A program made the translations under genes and the position numbers. A stretch of DNA of 64,000 nt from Clostridia bacterium (GTDB taxonomy: Bacteria > Bacillota > Clostridia > UMGS1810): positions 17,365-81,364 of the forward strand of contig JAFUPN010000010.1 of NCBI GenBank assembly GCA_017481205.1. The letters are read 5' to 3'. The notes beneath the pieces are model-generated. The model made no database searches. It saw only the letters and a program-made list of their open reading frames with translations, and was not told the origin of the DNA. Of this stretch, positions 24,457-33,758 are shown piece by piece. The first letter of the stretch is position 1. Every line of letters begins with the position of its first letter.

Positions 24457-25236
24457 CTATTTATTTGCTTCATCCTTATATTCATATTTATAGCCGTAGC
24501 GATACCCCTTGCTGTAATACTTCTTTCCGTAATACCGCGCTTTAGTGGATTTTTCTGCATACGTCATCAAAAAGCCGAGAATCTTGACTCCGGCTCTTCT
24601 GAGTATATCAACAGTCTTATCCATCATATCATATGTCGAAAAATTTTCTCTTGCCACAAGAACAACTCCCGATGTCATAGGAGCTATTATCATTGCATCA
24701 GTAACGGTCATAATAGGCGGTGTATCAATAAAAATGTAATCATATTTTTTTGACAGGTCGGCAAGCAGGTTTTTCATAACATCGCTCATAAGCAATTCTG
24801 CCGAATTAAGAGGTATCTCTCCTACGGGAATGCAATCCATAGTACCGAACACGTTTTTTTGTATAGCTTCATCAACAGAACAAAAACCGCACAGCACATT
24901 AGACAGCCCTGTATCCTTGCTGATTTTAAGATAACGATGTACACGTGGCTTGCGCATATCACAATCCATTAGCAAAACCCTGGCACCGGACTGGGCAAAG
25001 GTATATGCCAGATTTATACTTGCAGTAGTCTTTCCCTCTCCGGGCTCAGAGCTTGACACAAGAATAATTTTTCCGTCTTCTGTCTTGGGAAGAGAAAACA
25101 TTATATTGGTTCTTGCAATTTTATATGATTCAAGCATACTGAAGCTTGAAGAGTCATTAATTACATGTGCATCCTCAAACTCATGAAGCGATTTATACTT
25201 TTTCAGTTTCAGGTTTTTAAACAAATTGATTTTCAC
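24457..25236 (-). CDS. CpsD/CapB-type bacterial tyrosine kinase
   Basis: Cytoplasmic BY-kinase that autophosphorylates a C-terminal Tyr cluster and regulates polysaccharide assembly with its membrane adaptor. The 259 residues include Walker A SSEPGEGKTTASINLA, Walker A' VLLMDCDMRKPRVHR, and Walker B YDYIFIDTPPIMTVTDA. The tail ARYYGKKYYSKGYRYGYKYEY has nine Tyr, the expected phosphorylation cluster. It starts with GTG. It is placed 15 bp after the adaptor gene and just before the phosphatase. Confidence 0.9.
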   Translation of the reverse strand: MKINLFKNLKLKKYKSLHEFEDAHVINDSSSFSMLESYKIARTNIMFSLPKTEDGKIILVSSSEPGEGKTTASINLAYTFAQSGARVLLMDCDMRKPRVHRYLKISKDTGLSNVLCGFCSVDEAIQKNVFGTMDCIPVGEIPLNSAELLMSDVMKNLLADLSKKYDYIFIDTPPIMTVTDAMIIAPMTSGVVLVARENFSTYDMMDKTVDILRRAGVKILGFLMTYAEKSTKARYYGKKYYSKGYRYGYKYEYKDEANK

Positions 25237-25251
25237 TCTTACACCCCGCTT

Positions 25252-25938
25252 TTAGTTAAATATCTCACCAAGAACGGTGATGTCATATCTGTGAGCAAGC
25301 TCTTCACTGGTTCTGATTTTTGTATCAAATACCTCTAACACAAATGCTATAAGCACTCCAAGAAGCATACCCATAACAAAACCTACAAGAATAATACGCT
25401 TCATACCAACAGTAGATGGAAGCATGGGCATATTAACCTCGTCAACAACCTCAATCGTACCTCTTTTGAACACTGCAAGCATCTTTGAAGGAGCATTATC
25501 TACAATGCTCTTGCAGATTATGTATGCATCCTCCTGGGTAAGAGCACTGACGTTTACCTTAAGAAGCTCAGTTTCATTAACCTGAGATATAGATATCATT
25601 GAAGCAAGCTGCCTCCAATCGTATTTGTAGCCAATATCAGCGCTTACGGAGTTGAGGAAGGTTCTTCCGCAGAGAATTTCCATATAAGTGGTGGTAAGAG
25701 CTCTTGAGGACTGAATTTCATATTCACTGATGCCGTCTCCGGTTGTCTGCTCGGGATTCATACAGTTTACATATATAACACTGCTTGAGGAATACCTGGG
25801 AGTTACAAGACATTTATAATATACAAAGCTGAAAATGGTACAAACTATCAGACATACAATAAAAATCACTTTATATTCAAGCAATTTATCGTACAAATCT
25901 TTGAGATTCAGTGAAGCTGATTCTTCATTATTAAACAT
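25252..25938 (-). CDS. CpsC/Wzz-type chain-length determinant and kinase adaptor
   Basis: A 228-residue membrane protein with an N-terminal cytoplasmic stretch, a TM helix at about 29-48 (VIFIVCLIVCTIFSFVYY), an extracytoplasmic coiled domain, and a second TM at about 184-205 (IILVGFVMGMLLGVLIAFVLEVF). This is the Wzz arrangement, ending in a short cytoplasmic tail (SEELAHRYDITVLGEIFN) that in the family activates the kinase. AAGGAG precedes the ATG. It is the first gene of the trio. No glycosyltransferase, flippase or polymerase genes are next to it in this window. Confidence 0.85.
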   Translation of the reverse strand: MFNNEESASLNLKDLYDKLLEYKVIFIVCLIVCTIFSFVYYKCLVTPRYSSSSVIYVNCMNPEQTTGDGISEYEIQSSRALTTTYMEILCGRTFLNSVSADIGYKYDWRQLASMISISQVNETELLKVNVSALTQEDAYIICKSIVDNAPSKMLAVFKRGTIEVVDEVNMPMLPSTVGMKRIILVGFVMGMLLGVLIAFVLEVFDTKIRTSEELAHRYDITVLGEIFN

Positions 25939-26040
25939 ATATTTTGTTCTCCTTTGTGGAATAAATCAAACTATCATAAAAATGATTTTAACACAAATAA
26001 AATCAACTGTCAATGTGTATTTCCTTTTATTTTAAAATAA

Positions 26041-26069
26041 AGGGAACATAAGTTAAACTCATGTTCCCT
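26041..26069 (-). terminator. ung terminator
   Basis: AGGGAACAT / ATGTTCCCT with an 11-base loop, followed on the minus strand by TTTATTTTAA. Confidence 0.78.
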
Positions 26070-26076
26070 GATAGCT

Positions 26077-26751
26077 TTATATATTTTCAATCTGCCAGTC
26101 AATAGGCTGTTTGCCATTTTTTATCAAAAATTCATTTGCCGTTTTGAAGTGATTACACCCGAAAAAGCCTCTGCTTGCAGACAAAGGGCTTGGATGCACA
26201 CTCATGAGAACAAGATGGCGGCTATTGTCTATAAACCATGACTTGGATTTTGCATTGTTTCCCCATAGCATAAACACCATCGGCTCAGCGCGGGCATTCA
26301 GTTTTTTTATTATAGCATCGGTAAGCATTTCCCAGCCTTTTCCGCTATGAGAATTTGCCATATCCTTGCGCACTGTCAGGGCTGTGTTTAAAAGCAGCAC
26401 TCCTTGTTTTGCCCATTTTTCCAGAAAGCCGTTGTTGGGAATGTAGCAGCCAAGGGACTGATTGAGCTCTTTATATATATTTTTAAGAGACGGAGGGATA
26501 GCAATCCCGGGCTTTACCGAAAAAGAAAGACCGTGTGCCTCTCCCTCGCCGTGATACGGGTCCTGACCGAGAATAACAACCTTGACATCGCCGTAATCGG
26601 TAAGCTTAAGCGCATTGAATATATCGTGCATATCCGGATATACTGTGCGAGTGGAATATTCAGACTTGAGAAATTCTCTGAGTCTAAGATAATAATCCTT
26701 GTGAAATTCCTCTTTTAGAAGTTCATCCCAACTGTTGCCCAAGTTTACCAT
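26077..26751 (-). CDS. ung: Uracil-DNA glycosylase, family 1
   Basis: Removes uracil from DNA to start base excision repair. The 224 residues are the usual length. Catalytic-water motif GQDPYHG (catalytic Asp), PPSLKNIYKEL, the uracil-binding LLNTALTV, FMLWGNNAK, and the DNA-intercalation loop VHPSPLSASRGFFG with the conserved His are all present. GGAGTGAG precedes the ATG. It is 31 bp downstream of typA and likely co-transcribed with it. Confidence 0.96.
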   Translation of the reverse strand: MVNLGNSWDELLKEEFHKDYYLRLREFLKSEYSTRTVYPDMHDIFNALKLTDYGDVKVVILGQDPYHGEGEAHGLSFSVKPGIAIPPSLKNIYKELNQSLGCYIPNNGFLEKWAKQGVLLLNTALTVRKDMANSHSGKGWEMLTDAIIKKLNARAEPMVFMLWGNNAKSKSWFIDNSRHLVLMSVHPSPLSASRGFFGCNHFKTANEFLIKNGKQPIDWQIENI

Positions 26752-26782
26752 TACAACTCACTCCTATTTTTCAAAAAGTTTA

Positions 26783-28600
26783 TCATGCCTTGCTTTTTGC
26801 TTTTGCTCTGAGAGTCTTATCAAGAATCTTCTTTCTGATTCTCAGATTGTTCGGCGTAATTTCAAGAAGCTCATCATCACCGAGAAATTCTATACAGTTC
26901 TCAAGACTCATGGAAATAGGTGTTACAAGTCTCAGTGCATCGTCAGAGCCTGCAGCTCGGGTATTGGTTACATGCTTTTTCTTGCATACATTAACAACAA
27001 TATCCTCTGAGCGGCTAGTCTCTCCCACTACCATACCTTCGTATACCTCTACACCGGGGCCTATAAACAACGAGCCTCTTTCCTGAGAATTATACAAGCC
27101 GTAGGACACTGCTTCACCTGTTTCAAAAGCAATAAGCGAGCCCCTGGAACGAGTCGCAATATCTCCCTTGTATTCCTCATATCCGTTGAGAATATGGTTC
27201 ATTATACCGTTTCCTCTGGTATCCGTAAGAAGCTGAGAGCGATAACCTATAAGACTTCTTGAAGGAATATTGTATTCTATTCTCGTAAAGCCGTTTGAAC
27301 CGGCATTCATATTAAGCATCTGTCCTTTTCGCTCGCTGAGCTTTTCGATAACCGCACCTACATATTCATCGGGAACATCGACCACCAGAAGCTCCATTGG
27401 CTCCATCATCTTGCCATCGATTACCTTGTTGATAACCTGTGGCTTTGAAACCTGGAACTCATAGCCCTGACGGCGCATGGTTTCTATAAGAATAGAAAGA
27501 TGCAGCTCTCCTCTGCCGGAAACCTTGAAGCAATCTGCAGAATCTGTCTCCTCAACACGAAGGCTTACATTGGTATTAACCTCTTTAAACAGTCTGTCAC
27601 GGAGATGACGTGAGGTTACATACTGTCCGTCCTGTCCGGCAAACGGGCTGTCGTTTACAGAGAAATTCATAGACAGTGTGGGCTCATCAATATTTATAAA
27701 AGGAAGCGGATCTATACAATCCGGCGCACAGATTGTCTCACCTATATGAACATCGGCAACACCTGAAACCAGGACGATATCGCCCACAGAAGCCTGCTGA
27801 CATTCCACTCTCGAAAGACCCTCGTACTCATACATTTTTACAAGACGTATATTTGATGTGGAGCCGTCTTTTTTGCAGATAACCGCATTCTGGCCGACAT
27901 TCATTGTGCCTCGCTCCACCCTTCCTACTGCCATTGTTCCCACATATTCGTCAAATTCAATATTGGACACAAGCATCTGCAACGGTCCGTCAATCTCACC
28001 CTTGGGCGCGGGAACATGCTCTACAATAGCATCAAAAAGTGCTTTCATATCACTTGTGGGAGTCTCCGGTGCAATAGTAGCATAACCGTCTCTTCCTGAA
28101 GCGTATATAACCGGTGCATTAAACTGATCATCAGTTGCCTCAAGCTCAAGAAAGAGCTCAAGCACCTCATCAACAACCTCATAGGGACGTGCATTGGGAC
28201 GGTCAATTTTGTTTACAACGATTATAGGACAAAGATTGAGCCCAAGAGCTTTTTTAAGCACAAAGCGTGTCTGAGGCATACAGCCTTCAAATGCATCAAC
28301 AAGAATGAGCACACCGTCAACCATCTTGAGTACACGCTCAACCTCACCGCCGAAATCTGCATGTCCGGGGGTATCTACTATATTAATACGAGTATCGCCG
28401 TACATAAGTGAGGTATTTTTGGAAAGAATGGTAATACCTCTCTCTTTTTCAAGGTCATTGTTGTCCATTACACGGTCATCAACCTGCTGATTTGCTCTGA
28501 AAATACCGCTCTGACGGAGCATAGCATCTACCAAAGTTGTCTTTCCGTGGTCAACATGTGCTATTATTGCGACATTTCTGAGTTTCTCTATAGTATTCAT
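26783..28600 (-). CDS. typA: Ribosome-associated GTPase TypA/BipA
   Basis: Translational GTPase of the EF-G group involved in ribosome assembly and stress adaptation. The 605-residue protein starts [19 protein letters not shown] at 28600. G1 [10 protein letters not shown]2 ERGITI, G3 [13 protein letters not shown]4 NKIDRPNA and G5 YASG are intact. The C-terminal part has the BipA-specific region ([43 protein letters not shown]). The ribosome binding site is AAGAAGG. A palindromic repeat (28635-28695) lies in its leader. Confidence 0.96.
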   Translation of the reverse strand: MNTIEKLRNVAIIAHVDHGKTTLVDAMLRQSGIFRANQQVDDRVMDNNDLEKERGITILSKNTSLMYGDTRINIVDTPGHADFGGEVERVLKMVDGVLILVDAFEGCMPQTRFVLKKALGLNLCPIIVVNKIDRPNARPYEVVDEVLELFLELEATDDQFNAPVIYASGRDGYATIAPETPTSDMKALFDAIVEHVPAPKGEIDGPLQMLVSNIEFDEYVGTMAVGRVERGTMNVGQNAVICKKDGSTSNIRLVKMYEYEGLSRVECQQASVGDIVLVSGVADVHIGETICAPDCIDPLPFINIDEPTLSMNFSVNDSPFAGQDGQYVTSRHLRDRLFKEVNTNVSLRVEETDSADCFKVSGRGELHLSILIETMRRQGYEFQVSKPQVINKVIDGKMMEPMELLVVDVPDEYVGAVIEKLSERKGQMLNMNAGSNGFTRIEYNIPSRSLIGYRSQLLTDTRGNGIMNHILNGYEEYKGDIATRSRGSLIAFETGEAVSYGLYNSQERGSLFIGPGVEVYEGMVVGETSRSEDIVVNVCKKKHVTNTRAAGSDDALRLVTPISMSLENCIEFLGDDELLEITPNNLRIRKKILDKTLRAKAKSKA

Positions 28601-28634
28601 AAAAAGACCTTCTTTCATAATTGTATCAAATCAT

Positions 28635-28695
28635 AAGCCGAAAGATGCCGAGATTACGCTGTTTAAGGCAGGTTCGGGCTATACTCCTTCGGCTA
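28635..28695. repeat. Palindromic repeat, family A, in the typA leader
   Basis: A 61-bp unit with inverted ends (AGCCGAAAGATGCC... / ...CTCCTTCGGCTA). On the minus strand it aligns with 842-903 over its full length at roughly four in five positions, including the shared inner block CTTAAACAGCG. It lies 35 bp before the typA start. Confidence 0.75.
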
Positions 28696-28730
28696 AGCCG
28701 CGCAAAAAACTTACGGCGTGCCATACATCA

Positions 28731-28757
28731 AAAAACCCCTTCATTTGAAGGGGTTTA
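28731..28757 (-). terminator. rpmE terminator
   Basis: The stem AAACCCCTTC-AAAT-GAAGGGGTTT is followed by Ts on the minus strand. Confidence 0.9.
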
Positions 28758-28769
28758 AAACTGTATGAG

Positions 28770-28973
28770 TTATTTATCCAGACCGTATTTCTTTCTGAAT
28801 TTTTCTACTCTTCCGCCTGTATCAACAAGCTTCTGCTTACCTGTGTAGAAAGGATGGCACTTTGAGCAAATTTCAACAGAAATGTTTTCTCTTGTAGAAC
28901 CAACCTCAAATGTCTCACCGCAAGCGCATTTTACAGTTGTTGTCTTGTAATCGGGGTGTATTCCCTCTCTCAT
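28770..28973 (-). CDS. rpmE: 50S ribosomal protein L31, zinc-binding type
   Basis: A 67-residue protein with the four Cys of the zinc-containing form (CACG at 16-19 and CSKC at 36-39), followed by [20 protein letters not shown], the L31 signature. AGAGGTGATATAA precedes the ATG. It is monocistronic with its own promoter and terminator. Confidence 0.97.
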   Translation of the reverse strand: MREGIHPDYKTTTVKCACGETFEVGSTRENISVEICSKCHPFYTGKQKLVDTGGRVEKFRKKYGLDK

Positions 28974-29023
28974 TTATATCACCTCTTTCGTGAATTTGTA
29001 CGTTCTATTTATCATACTTGGAT

Positions 29024-29052
29024 AGTATATCACAAATTTTTCCCAATTGCAA
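29024..29052 (-). promoter_or_regulatory. rpmE promoter
   Basis: Minus strand TTGCAA, 17-bp spacer ending TTTGTGA, TATACT (extended TGn). It is nearly identical in layout to the rpsB promoter at 51703-51731. Confidence 0.75.
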
Positions 29053-29095
29053 GAGTTTTTTTTCATTTATTTAAAATTTTTTAGCTAAAAAACAA

Positions 29096-29124
29096 TTGAT
29101 TTTTTGCTACATTTATGGTAATAT
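29096..29124 (+). promoter_or_regulatory. Probable mntP promoter
   Basis: TTGATT (29096-29101), 17-bp spacer, TAATAT (29119-29124). The short leader shows no manganese riboswitch. Confidence 0.45.
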
Positions 29125-29166
29125 CATATATTGTAATTCAAAATGTAGTGATTTAAGGAGAAACTC

Positions 29167-29742
29167 ATGAAACTGTACGAATTAATACTTCTGGCGGCGG
29201 CGCTCTCTATGGACGCCTGTGCCGTATCCATATGCAAGGGCTTGTCTATGCGGCGCATCAACTATGCCCATGCACTCATCATCAGCCTGTCCTTTGGTGT
29301 CTTTCAGGCGCTTATGCCGACAATCGGATGGTTTTTGGGGTCAAGGTTTGAAAGCTATATAGTAAATATTGACCACTGGATTGCCTTTGCACTTTTGGCT
29401 TTTCTTGGTGCAAAAATGCTGTATGAGACCTTTACTGACAAGGAAGAAGAGATTGTCAAAAAAGAAAGTCTGCTTGACCTTAAAGAGGTTTTTGTCCTGT
29501 CTGTTGCAACAAGTATTGACGCTCTTGCCGCAGGTATCACCCTTGCCTGTCTTAATGTTAATATTATATCTTCTGCTTCTCTTATTGGCATACTGACCTT
29601 CGGCTTCTGCTTTATCGGTGTGATAATCGGCAACAAATTCGGTGCCAAATACAAAAGCAAGGCTGAAATCGCAGGCGGAGCTGTTCTTATTCTCATCGGC
29701 TTGAAAATCCTGCTTGAACATCTTGGAATAATTAATTTTTGA
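29167..29742 (+). CDS. mntP: Manganese efflux pump MntP (YebN)
   Basis: Six-helix membrane exporter for Mn(II). The 191 residues are typical. The two-fold repeat has LAAALSMDACAVSICKGL (Asp16 region) in the first half and SVATSIDALAAGITLA in the second, the conserved metal-path Asp residues of the family. TM helices are seen near 1-22, 36-58, 66-85, 105-127, 134-156 and 168-188. AAGGAG precedes the ATG. It has its own terminator. Confidence 0.92.
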   Translation: MKLYELILLAAALSMDACAVSICKGLSMRRINYAHALIISLSFGVFQALMPTIGWFLGSRFESYIVNIDHWIAFALLAFLGAKMLYETFTDKEEEIVKKESLLDLKEVFVLSVATSIDALAAGITLACLNVNIISSASLIGILTFGFCFIGVIIGNKFGAKYKSKAEIAGGAVLILIGLKILLEHLGIINF

Positions 29743-29751
29743 TATAATTTA

Positions 29752-29784
29752 AATGTGGCTGTCCGAAAAACAGCCACATTTTTT
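29752..29784 (+). terminator. mntP terminator
   Basis: AATGTGGCTGT / ACAGCCACATT stem with T6 tail. Confidence 0.9.
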
Positions 29785-29816
29785 CATAGGTAATTAAGGA
29801 TTTATAGAGATATATC

Positions 29817-30197
29817 TTATACAAGGGGTGTCTTTCTGGAAATAAGATGAAGTATATTGCCCTCGGGGTCTCTGAAGAACATCGTTCCCACACCCTTATC
29901 ATTTACAACGGCATCTGTGATAATCTCTGCTCCGGTTTTCTTAACTCTGTCAACCAGAACTTCAAAATCGTCTACAGAAATTGCTATATGTCTGATACCG
30001 GCTACACTGAGCTCAGTGGGAACATTTTCTGTTGAGGCTTTGCAGAACTCAATCATGCTCTTGTCTGCAAAAGCAATAAAATACGTACCCTTTCCGTTAT
30101 CATATACAACCTCACCGTCAAACAGATCCTTGTACCAATCTGAAAGAGCCTTTGTGTCCTTAGCAAAAATTGCAATGTGTTCAATTCCGATTTTCAT
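29817..30197 (-). CDS. VOC-family protein (glyoxalase/dioxygenase fold)
   Basis: A 126-residue vicinal-oxygen-chelate protein with paired beta-alpha-beta-beta-beta modules: KIGIEHIAIFAKDTKALSDWY...(first metal-site His) and GIRHIAISVDDFEVLVDRV...FFRDPEGNILHLI (second His and late Glu/His region). It resembles lactoylglutathione lyase or methylmalonyl-CoA epimerase-like singletons, but the substrate cannot be told. The start has AGGAG. It is the last gene of a minus-strand group with a membrane protein, a DnaJ-domain protein and a DUF5685 protein. Confidence 0.75.
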   Translation of the reverse strand: MKIGIEHIAIFAKDTKALSDWYKDLFDGEVVYDNGKGTYFIAFADKSMIEFCKASTENVPTELSVAGIRHIAISVDDFEVLVDRVKKTGAEIITDAVVNDKGVGTMFFRDPEGNILHLISRKTPLV

Positions 30198-30218
30198 AGT
30201 TTGTTTCTCCTTTAAAAT

Positions 30219-30725
30219 TTATTTTGGTAAAGCATAATATATTTTCTGCATAAAAAGACTGTATGCATAATCATAAACAAAAAATGCAACAAGCATCATA
30301 AGCCACAGCAGCCATACAGGATAGCCGACATTCATGGGAATATTAAGCAGATAAACTGCAATAAGCCAGCAAACAAGCATATATGCATTGAAAATCACAA
30401 GCTTAAGCGCGAGTCTCAGCGGCAAAGAGCATATTTTGTCAAGCAAGGGCTTGAGCAGAGGATAATTTCCCACAACAACTGCATAAAGCACTGCATAGGT
30501 TTTTTCCGGCACGATAAAAAGACCGAGAATAGCCGAAGCTGCATAAGCCGCTGCAGAAAATCTTATGCTGAACATATTTACTCCTATGCCAATCATAGAT
30601 GAGGCAAGAAATACAAATACAAGTCTTCCCACAGGAATTGCCGATGACATTATAAGAAAAAGAAGCGCCAGTGCAGCCAATATACCGCCGAATGCCACAT
30701 GACGGCTTTTATCCTTTAACAGCAT
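30219..30725 (-). CDS. Small integral membrane protein, unknown function
   Basis: A 168-residue protein of mostly hydrophobic segments (about 10-28, 32-68, 74-92, 105-125 and 132-155) with a basic N-terminus ([14 protein letters not shown]). The general look is like small transporter substrate-binding (ECF S-type) or DUF membrane proteins, but I see no decisive motif. It overlaps the end of the DnaJ-domain gene by 10 bp, so the two are translationally linked. Confidence 0.6.
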   Translation of the reverse strand: MLLKDKSRHVAFGGILAALALLFLIMSSAIPVGRLVFVFLASSMIGIGVNMFSIRFSAAAYAASAILGLFIVPEKTYAVLYAVVVGNYPLLKPLLDKICSLPLRLALKLVIFNAYMLVCWLIAVYLLNIPMNVGYPVWLLWLMMLVAFFVYDYAYSLFMQKIYYALPK

Positions 30726-31360
30726 GGGATAAGGTCACCGCCCATCATCTCACAACAGCAGTCTACGCATATGAGTGAAGAGCAAGTATCACAGTTACAG
30801 CAGCTGTCATGATTGTTATAGCCGTACTGATTGCTTCCTGCCGTATATGCTCCTCTGCGGGAATTCATTGCATTGAATGCATTACGGTATTCCATATTGT
30901 ACGGATCAAGCTGTGTAGCACGGGCAAAATGCTGAAAAGCCATATCATGCCAGCCTCTGCGCTCCTTTACTACCCCCATAAGATAATGCCACTCTGCATT
31001 GCGCACGGTAACACCGTTGAGCGCTCTCTCGGCATCCTCAAGACGGTTTTCATTTATCATTTTGCGTATACCTGCCAGCTGGCTGCCGGAGCTGCCGGTA
31101 TTTTGACTGCCGTAAAAGCCTCCGTTATAATAGCCGCCGTTTCCGGAATATCCGCTGCTTGTATTTCCCGCACCTTTATTTTTTGTGAGGTAATCATATG
31201 CCTCATTAATCTCGCGCATTTTTTCTGCCGCAAGGTCTGCCAGAGGATTGTTTACATATTTATCCGGATGATATTTTTTTGCAAGCTCACGGTATGCCTC
31301 TTTAATCTGAGCATCAGTTGCATTTGGAGGTACTCCGAGAATCTTATATGGATCTTTCAT
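30716..31360 (-). CDS. DnaJ-domain protein with Cys-rich tail
   Basis: A 214-residue protein. Residues 1-65 are a J domain ([29 protein letters not shown] with the HPD motif that stimulates DnaK ATPase, [10 protein letters not shown]). A Gly/Ser/Tyr/Asn-rich linker follows, then a TPR-like helical part ([47 protein letters not shown]). The C-terminus is Cys-rich, [21 protein letters not shown], ending in CC. It is not the canonical DnaJ (no central zinc finger of that type). It overlaps the membrane-protein gene downstream and the DUF5685 gene upstream. Confidence 0.85.
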   Translation of the reverse strand: MKDPYKILGVPPNATDAQIKEAYRELAKKYHPDKYVNNPLADLAAEKMREINEAYDYLTKNKGAGNTSSGYSGNGGYYNGGFYGSQNTGSSGSQLAGIRKMINENRLEDAERALNGVTVRNAEWHYLMGVVKERRGWHDMAFQHFARATQLDPYNMEYRNAFNAMNSRRGAYTAGSNQYGYNNHDSCCNCDTCSSLICVDCCCEMMGGDLIPCC

Positions 31361-32210
31361 TATTTTTATTCTTCCTTTCGGTTTTACTCATTACTTTTTT
31401 CAGCAGATAATCGGTTTTTGACCGTATGCCGAGATATATTATATTATTAAGAATTTCTCTGTTCTTAAATTTTGGCAGTGCCTCATACTCGTAGCCGATG
31501 GAGCTTAGAGTCATATACAGGGTATCCTCAATGGATTTTCTGATATTTTCATCAAGCTCACCCTTATAGCCTGATGCCGTGCAGAAAACATTAAAGCGCT
31601 TTGATTCATAATCCCTCTGCATATCATCGCAGGCATCGGCAAGATACACATATCTGCCTATATTGTACCCAAGCCTGCCGCTTCCCTTGCATATATATTC
31701 AAACATATCCTGCATAATCATTGCAAAGGAATGCGCCGCCTCGTCAGGATATTCAGTACCTGATTTTTCTATATCCGACAAGGCAGAAAGATTATTTCTT
31801 ATTCTTTCTATAAGACCGGAATAGTTATCCTTAAGCTTTCTTTTTGCGAACCAAAAAGGAGGCAACGCCGCAAGCGCTCTGAGGCTCCTGTCATCACGGA
31901 TATCATCAAGAAGCTTATAGTATGTGAGTATAATACTCATATCTGCCGCAAAGCTTACCGCCCTGTTTGAAGTAACAACGGTTCTCTTTGAAAAATTCTT
32001 AATGCAGCCCTCGCTGGAAAATTCCGGCTCGCCCTCAACCAACGCGTCAGCCATGATTGCAAGAAAGGTAAAATCGTAGTTAAGACCCAGTCGGACAAGC
32101 TGATTAAACTGCCTGCCCAAAGCCTTACACAAGCCGCAGTAATATGCCTTAAAAAGGTTAAACTCTTTAATTTTTAATTCATCTTTATATATATTAACAT
32201 ATCCAAACAT
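31344..32210 (-). CDS. DUF5685-family protein
   Basis: A 288-residue protein whose start [20 protein letters not shown] and [21 protein letters not shown] match the start of the DUF5685 family as I know it. It is mainly helical with conserved Asp clusters ([32 protein letters not shown]). Its function is unknown. The last 17 bp overlap the DnaJ-domain gene, which suggests one translational unit. No clear ribosome binding site precedes ATG 32210. Confidence 0.7.
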   Translation of the reverse strand: MFGYVNIYKDELKIKEFNLFKAYYCGLCKALGRQFNQLVRLGLNYDFTFLAIMADALVEGEPEFSSEGCIKNFSKRTVVTSNRAVSFAADMSIILTYYKLLDDIRDDRSLRALAALPPFWFAKRKLKDNYSGLIERIRNNLSALSDIEKSGTEYPDEAAHSFAMIMQDMFEYICKGSGRLGYNIGRYVYLADACDDMQRDYESKRFNVFCTASGYKGELDENIRKSIEDTLYMTLSSIGYEYEALPKFKNREILNNIIYLGIRSKTDYLLKKVMSKTERKNKNNERSI

Positions 32211-32277
32211 ATCTATATTTTAATACAAACCCACAATAATTGCAATATAAAAATATTAATAATATGTAAATTTAATA

Positions 32278-32305
32278 TTGTTTTTTTTCAGATATTTGAT
32301 ATAAT
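32278..32305 (+). promoter_or_regulatory. Promoter of the RodA/FtsW gene
   Basis: TTGTTT (32278-32283), 16-bp spacer, TATAAT (32300-32305), with TG at 32297-32298. Confidence 0.6.
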
Positions 32306-32352
32306 TATAAATGATGGTATTTTACACAATAAACAAACACGGAGTTATATAT

Positions 32353-33471
32353 ATGAAAAAGACAAGAAGCTTTAACTACTCAGACATGGATTTTTTACTT
32401 ATTGCCCAGGCGGTGGTCTGCGCAATATTCGGTATAGTGATGATAAGCAGCGCAGTAAAGACATTGGACGGCGGTTCAAGATATCTGATAATACAAAGTG
32501 TATCTGCCCTTATAGGTCTCGGACTTATGTTTGTGCTGATAAGCATTGATTATAAAACACTTGGAAATCTAAGAAAAATCATTTACACGGTATGTCTGCT
32601 CATGCTGGTCACGGTGCTTATTATCGGTACCGGTGCTGAGGAAGTGGGCAGTAAAAGCTGGATTCGTTTCGGACCTATTGGAATACAGCCTTCGGAATTT
32701 GCAAAAATAGGATTTATTATCACATTTTCAAAGCATGTTTCCTTAGTCGGTGAGGACATAAACAAACCAAGAAACGTATTTTCACTTTGCCTGCACCTTT
32801 TGGTAATTCTCGGACTTATTCTTCTGCAGCCGGACTTCGGTACTGCCATGGTATTTGTATTTATATTTGCGGGTATTATGTTTGTTTCGGGAATTTCATG
32901 GAAATATGTTTTATCTGCTGTTGGCGCAGTTGTAGCAGCAACACCTATGGCATGGTTTTTTCTCCTTAAGGAATATCAAAAAAAGCGTATACTTGTACTC
33001 TTCAACCCCGAAAGCGATCCTCTTGGCTCCGGCTACCACGTTATACAGTCAAAAATTGCAATCGGCTCCGGGCAGATATACGGTAAGGGACTTTATCAGG
33101 GAACTCAGACTCAGCTTGGCTATCTCCCTGTGAAGCATACGGACTTTATATATTCTGTAATCGGAGAGGAGCTGGGCATGATAGGCTGTGTGGTTGTAGC
33201 CGCACTGCTGTTTTCTCTGGTTTTGCGGTGTATATACAACTCAAAACTCGCTAAAGACCAATTCGGCTCATGCATTTGTATCGGTGTTGCATTTATGTTT
33301 CTTGCACACATATTTGAAAATATAGGTATGTGTCTGGGGCTCATGCCCGTAACCGGTATACCTCTCCCCTTCTTCAGCTACGGCGGTTCTTCGATAATTA
33401 CAAACTTTGCCGCAATAGGTCTGGTTATAAGCACTTATATGAGAAGAAGGTTTATAACTTTTAATGATTAA
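32353..33471 (+). CDS. SEDS peptidoglycan polymerase, RodA/FtsW/SpoVE family
   Basis: Polytopic glycosyltransferase that polymerises lipid II with a partner class B PBP. The 372-residue protein starts MKKTRSFNYSDMDFLLIAQ at 32353 (CGGAG upstream); an ATG at 32311 lies at the promoter. About ten TM segments are seen. Family motifs are GSKSWIRFGPIGIQPSEFAKI, QPDFGTAMVF, the catalytic-region GSGYHVIQSKIAIGSGQIYGKG with TQLGYLPVKHTDFIYSVIGEELG, and the end PLPFFSYGGSSIITNFAAIGL. Length and N-terminus favour RodA (elongation), but SpoVE or FtsW cannot be excluded. Confidence 0.88.
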   Translation: MKKTRSFNYSDMDFLLIAQAVVCAIFGIVMISSAVKTLDGGSRYLIIQSVSALIGLGLMFVLISIDYKTLGNLRKIIYTVCLLMLVTVLIIGTGAEEVGSKSWIRFGPIGIQPSEFAKIGFIITFSKHVSLVGEDINKPRNVFSLCLHLLVILGLILLQPDFGTAMVFVFIFAGIMFVSGISWKYVLSAVGAVVAATPMAWFFLLKEYQKKRILVLFNPESDPLGSGYHVIQSKIAIGSGQIYGKGLYQGTQTQLGYLPVKHTDFIYSVIGEELGMIGCVVVAALLFSLVLRCIYNSKLAKDQFGSCICIGVAFMFLAHIFENIGMCLGLMPVTGIPLPFFSYGGSSIITNFAAIGLVISTYMRRRFITFND

Positions 33472-33479
33472 TATAATCA

Positions 33480-33722
33480 GGGAATGTTAAAAAATGCTCA
33501 TACCGTTAAGTGGCAGAAACAGGCAATTTCAAATAACATCTAATCTTTAGAATAAAATACTCAAACAACGTAGAAAACCGCGGATTCCGCGGTTTTCTTG
33601 ACATTATTTCCACTTAAACTTTACCGCTCCGCGTACCTTTGTACGCCTTCGAACATCTTCAAGCAAGGCAAGACCATGCTTGGGTTCAGTTCGTCCGTTT
33701 TGAGCTATTTTTTAAAATTCCC
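33480..33722. repeat. MITE-like repeat, family C
   Basis: A 243-bp non-coding block filling the gap between the rodA-type gene and the serine hydrolase. Its ends are inverted repeats: GGGAATGTTAAAAAATGCTC (33480) against GGGAATTTTAAAAAATAGCT read inward from 33722. Inside is a 25-bp near-perfect palindrome (GAAAACCGCGGA/TCCGCGGTTTTC, 33573-33597) that may end rodA transcription. The remaining sequence up to 33758 is AT-rich and featureless. Confidence 0.7.
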
Positions 33723-33758
33723 AAAGCAGCTTATTTAACAGTCACTTTAATTTAAGTA

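Noticed and set aside
29053..29166. Manganese (yybP-ykoY) riboswitch before mntP
   Set aside because: The leader is about 35 bases after the predicted promoter, with no paired aptamer sequence.
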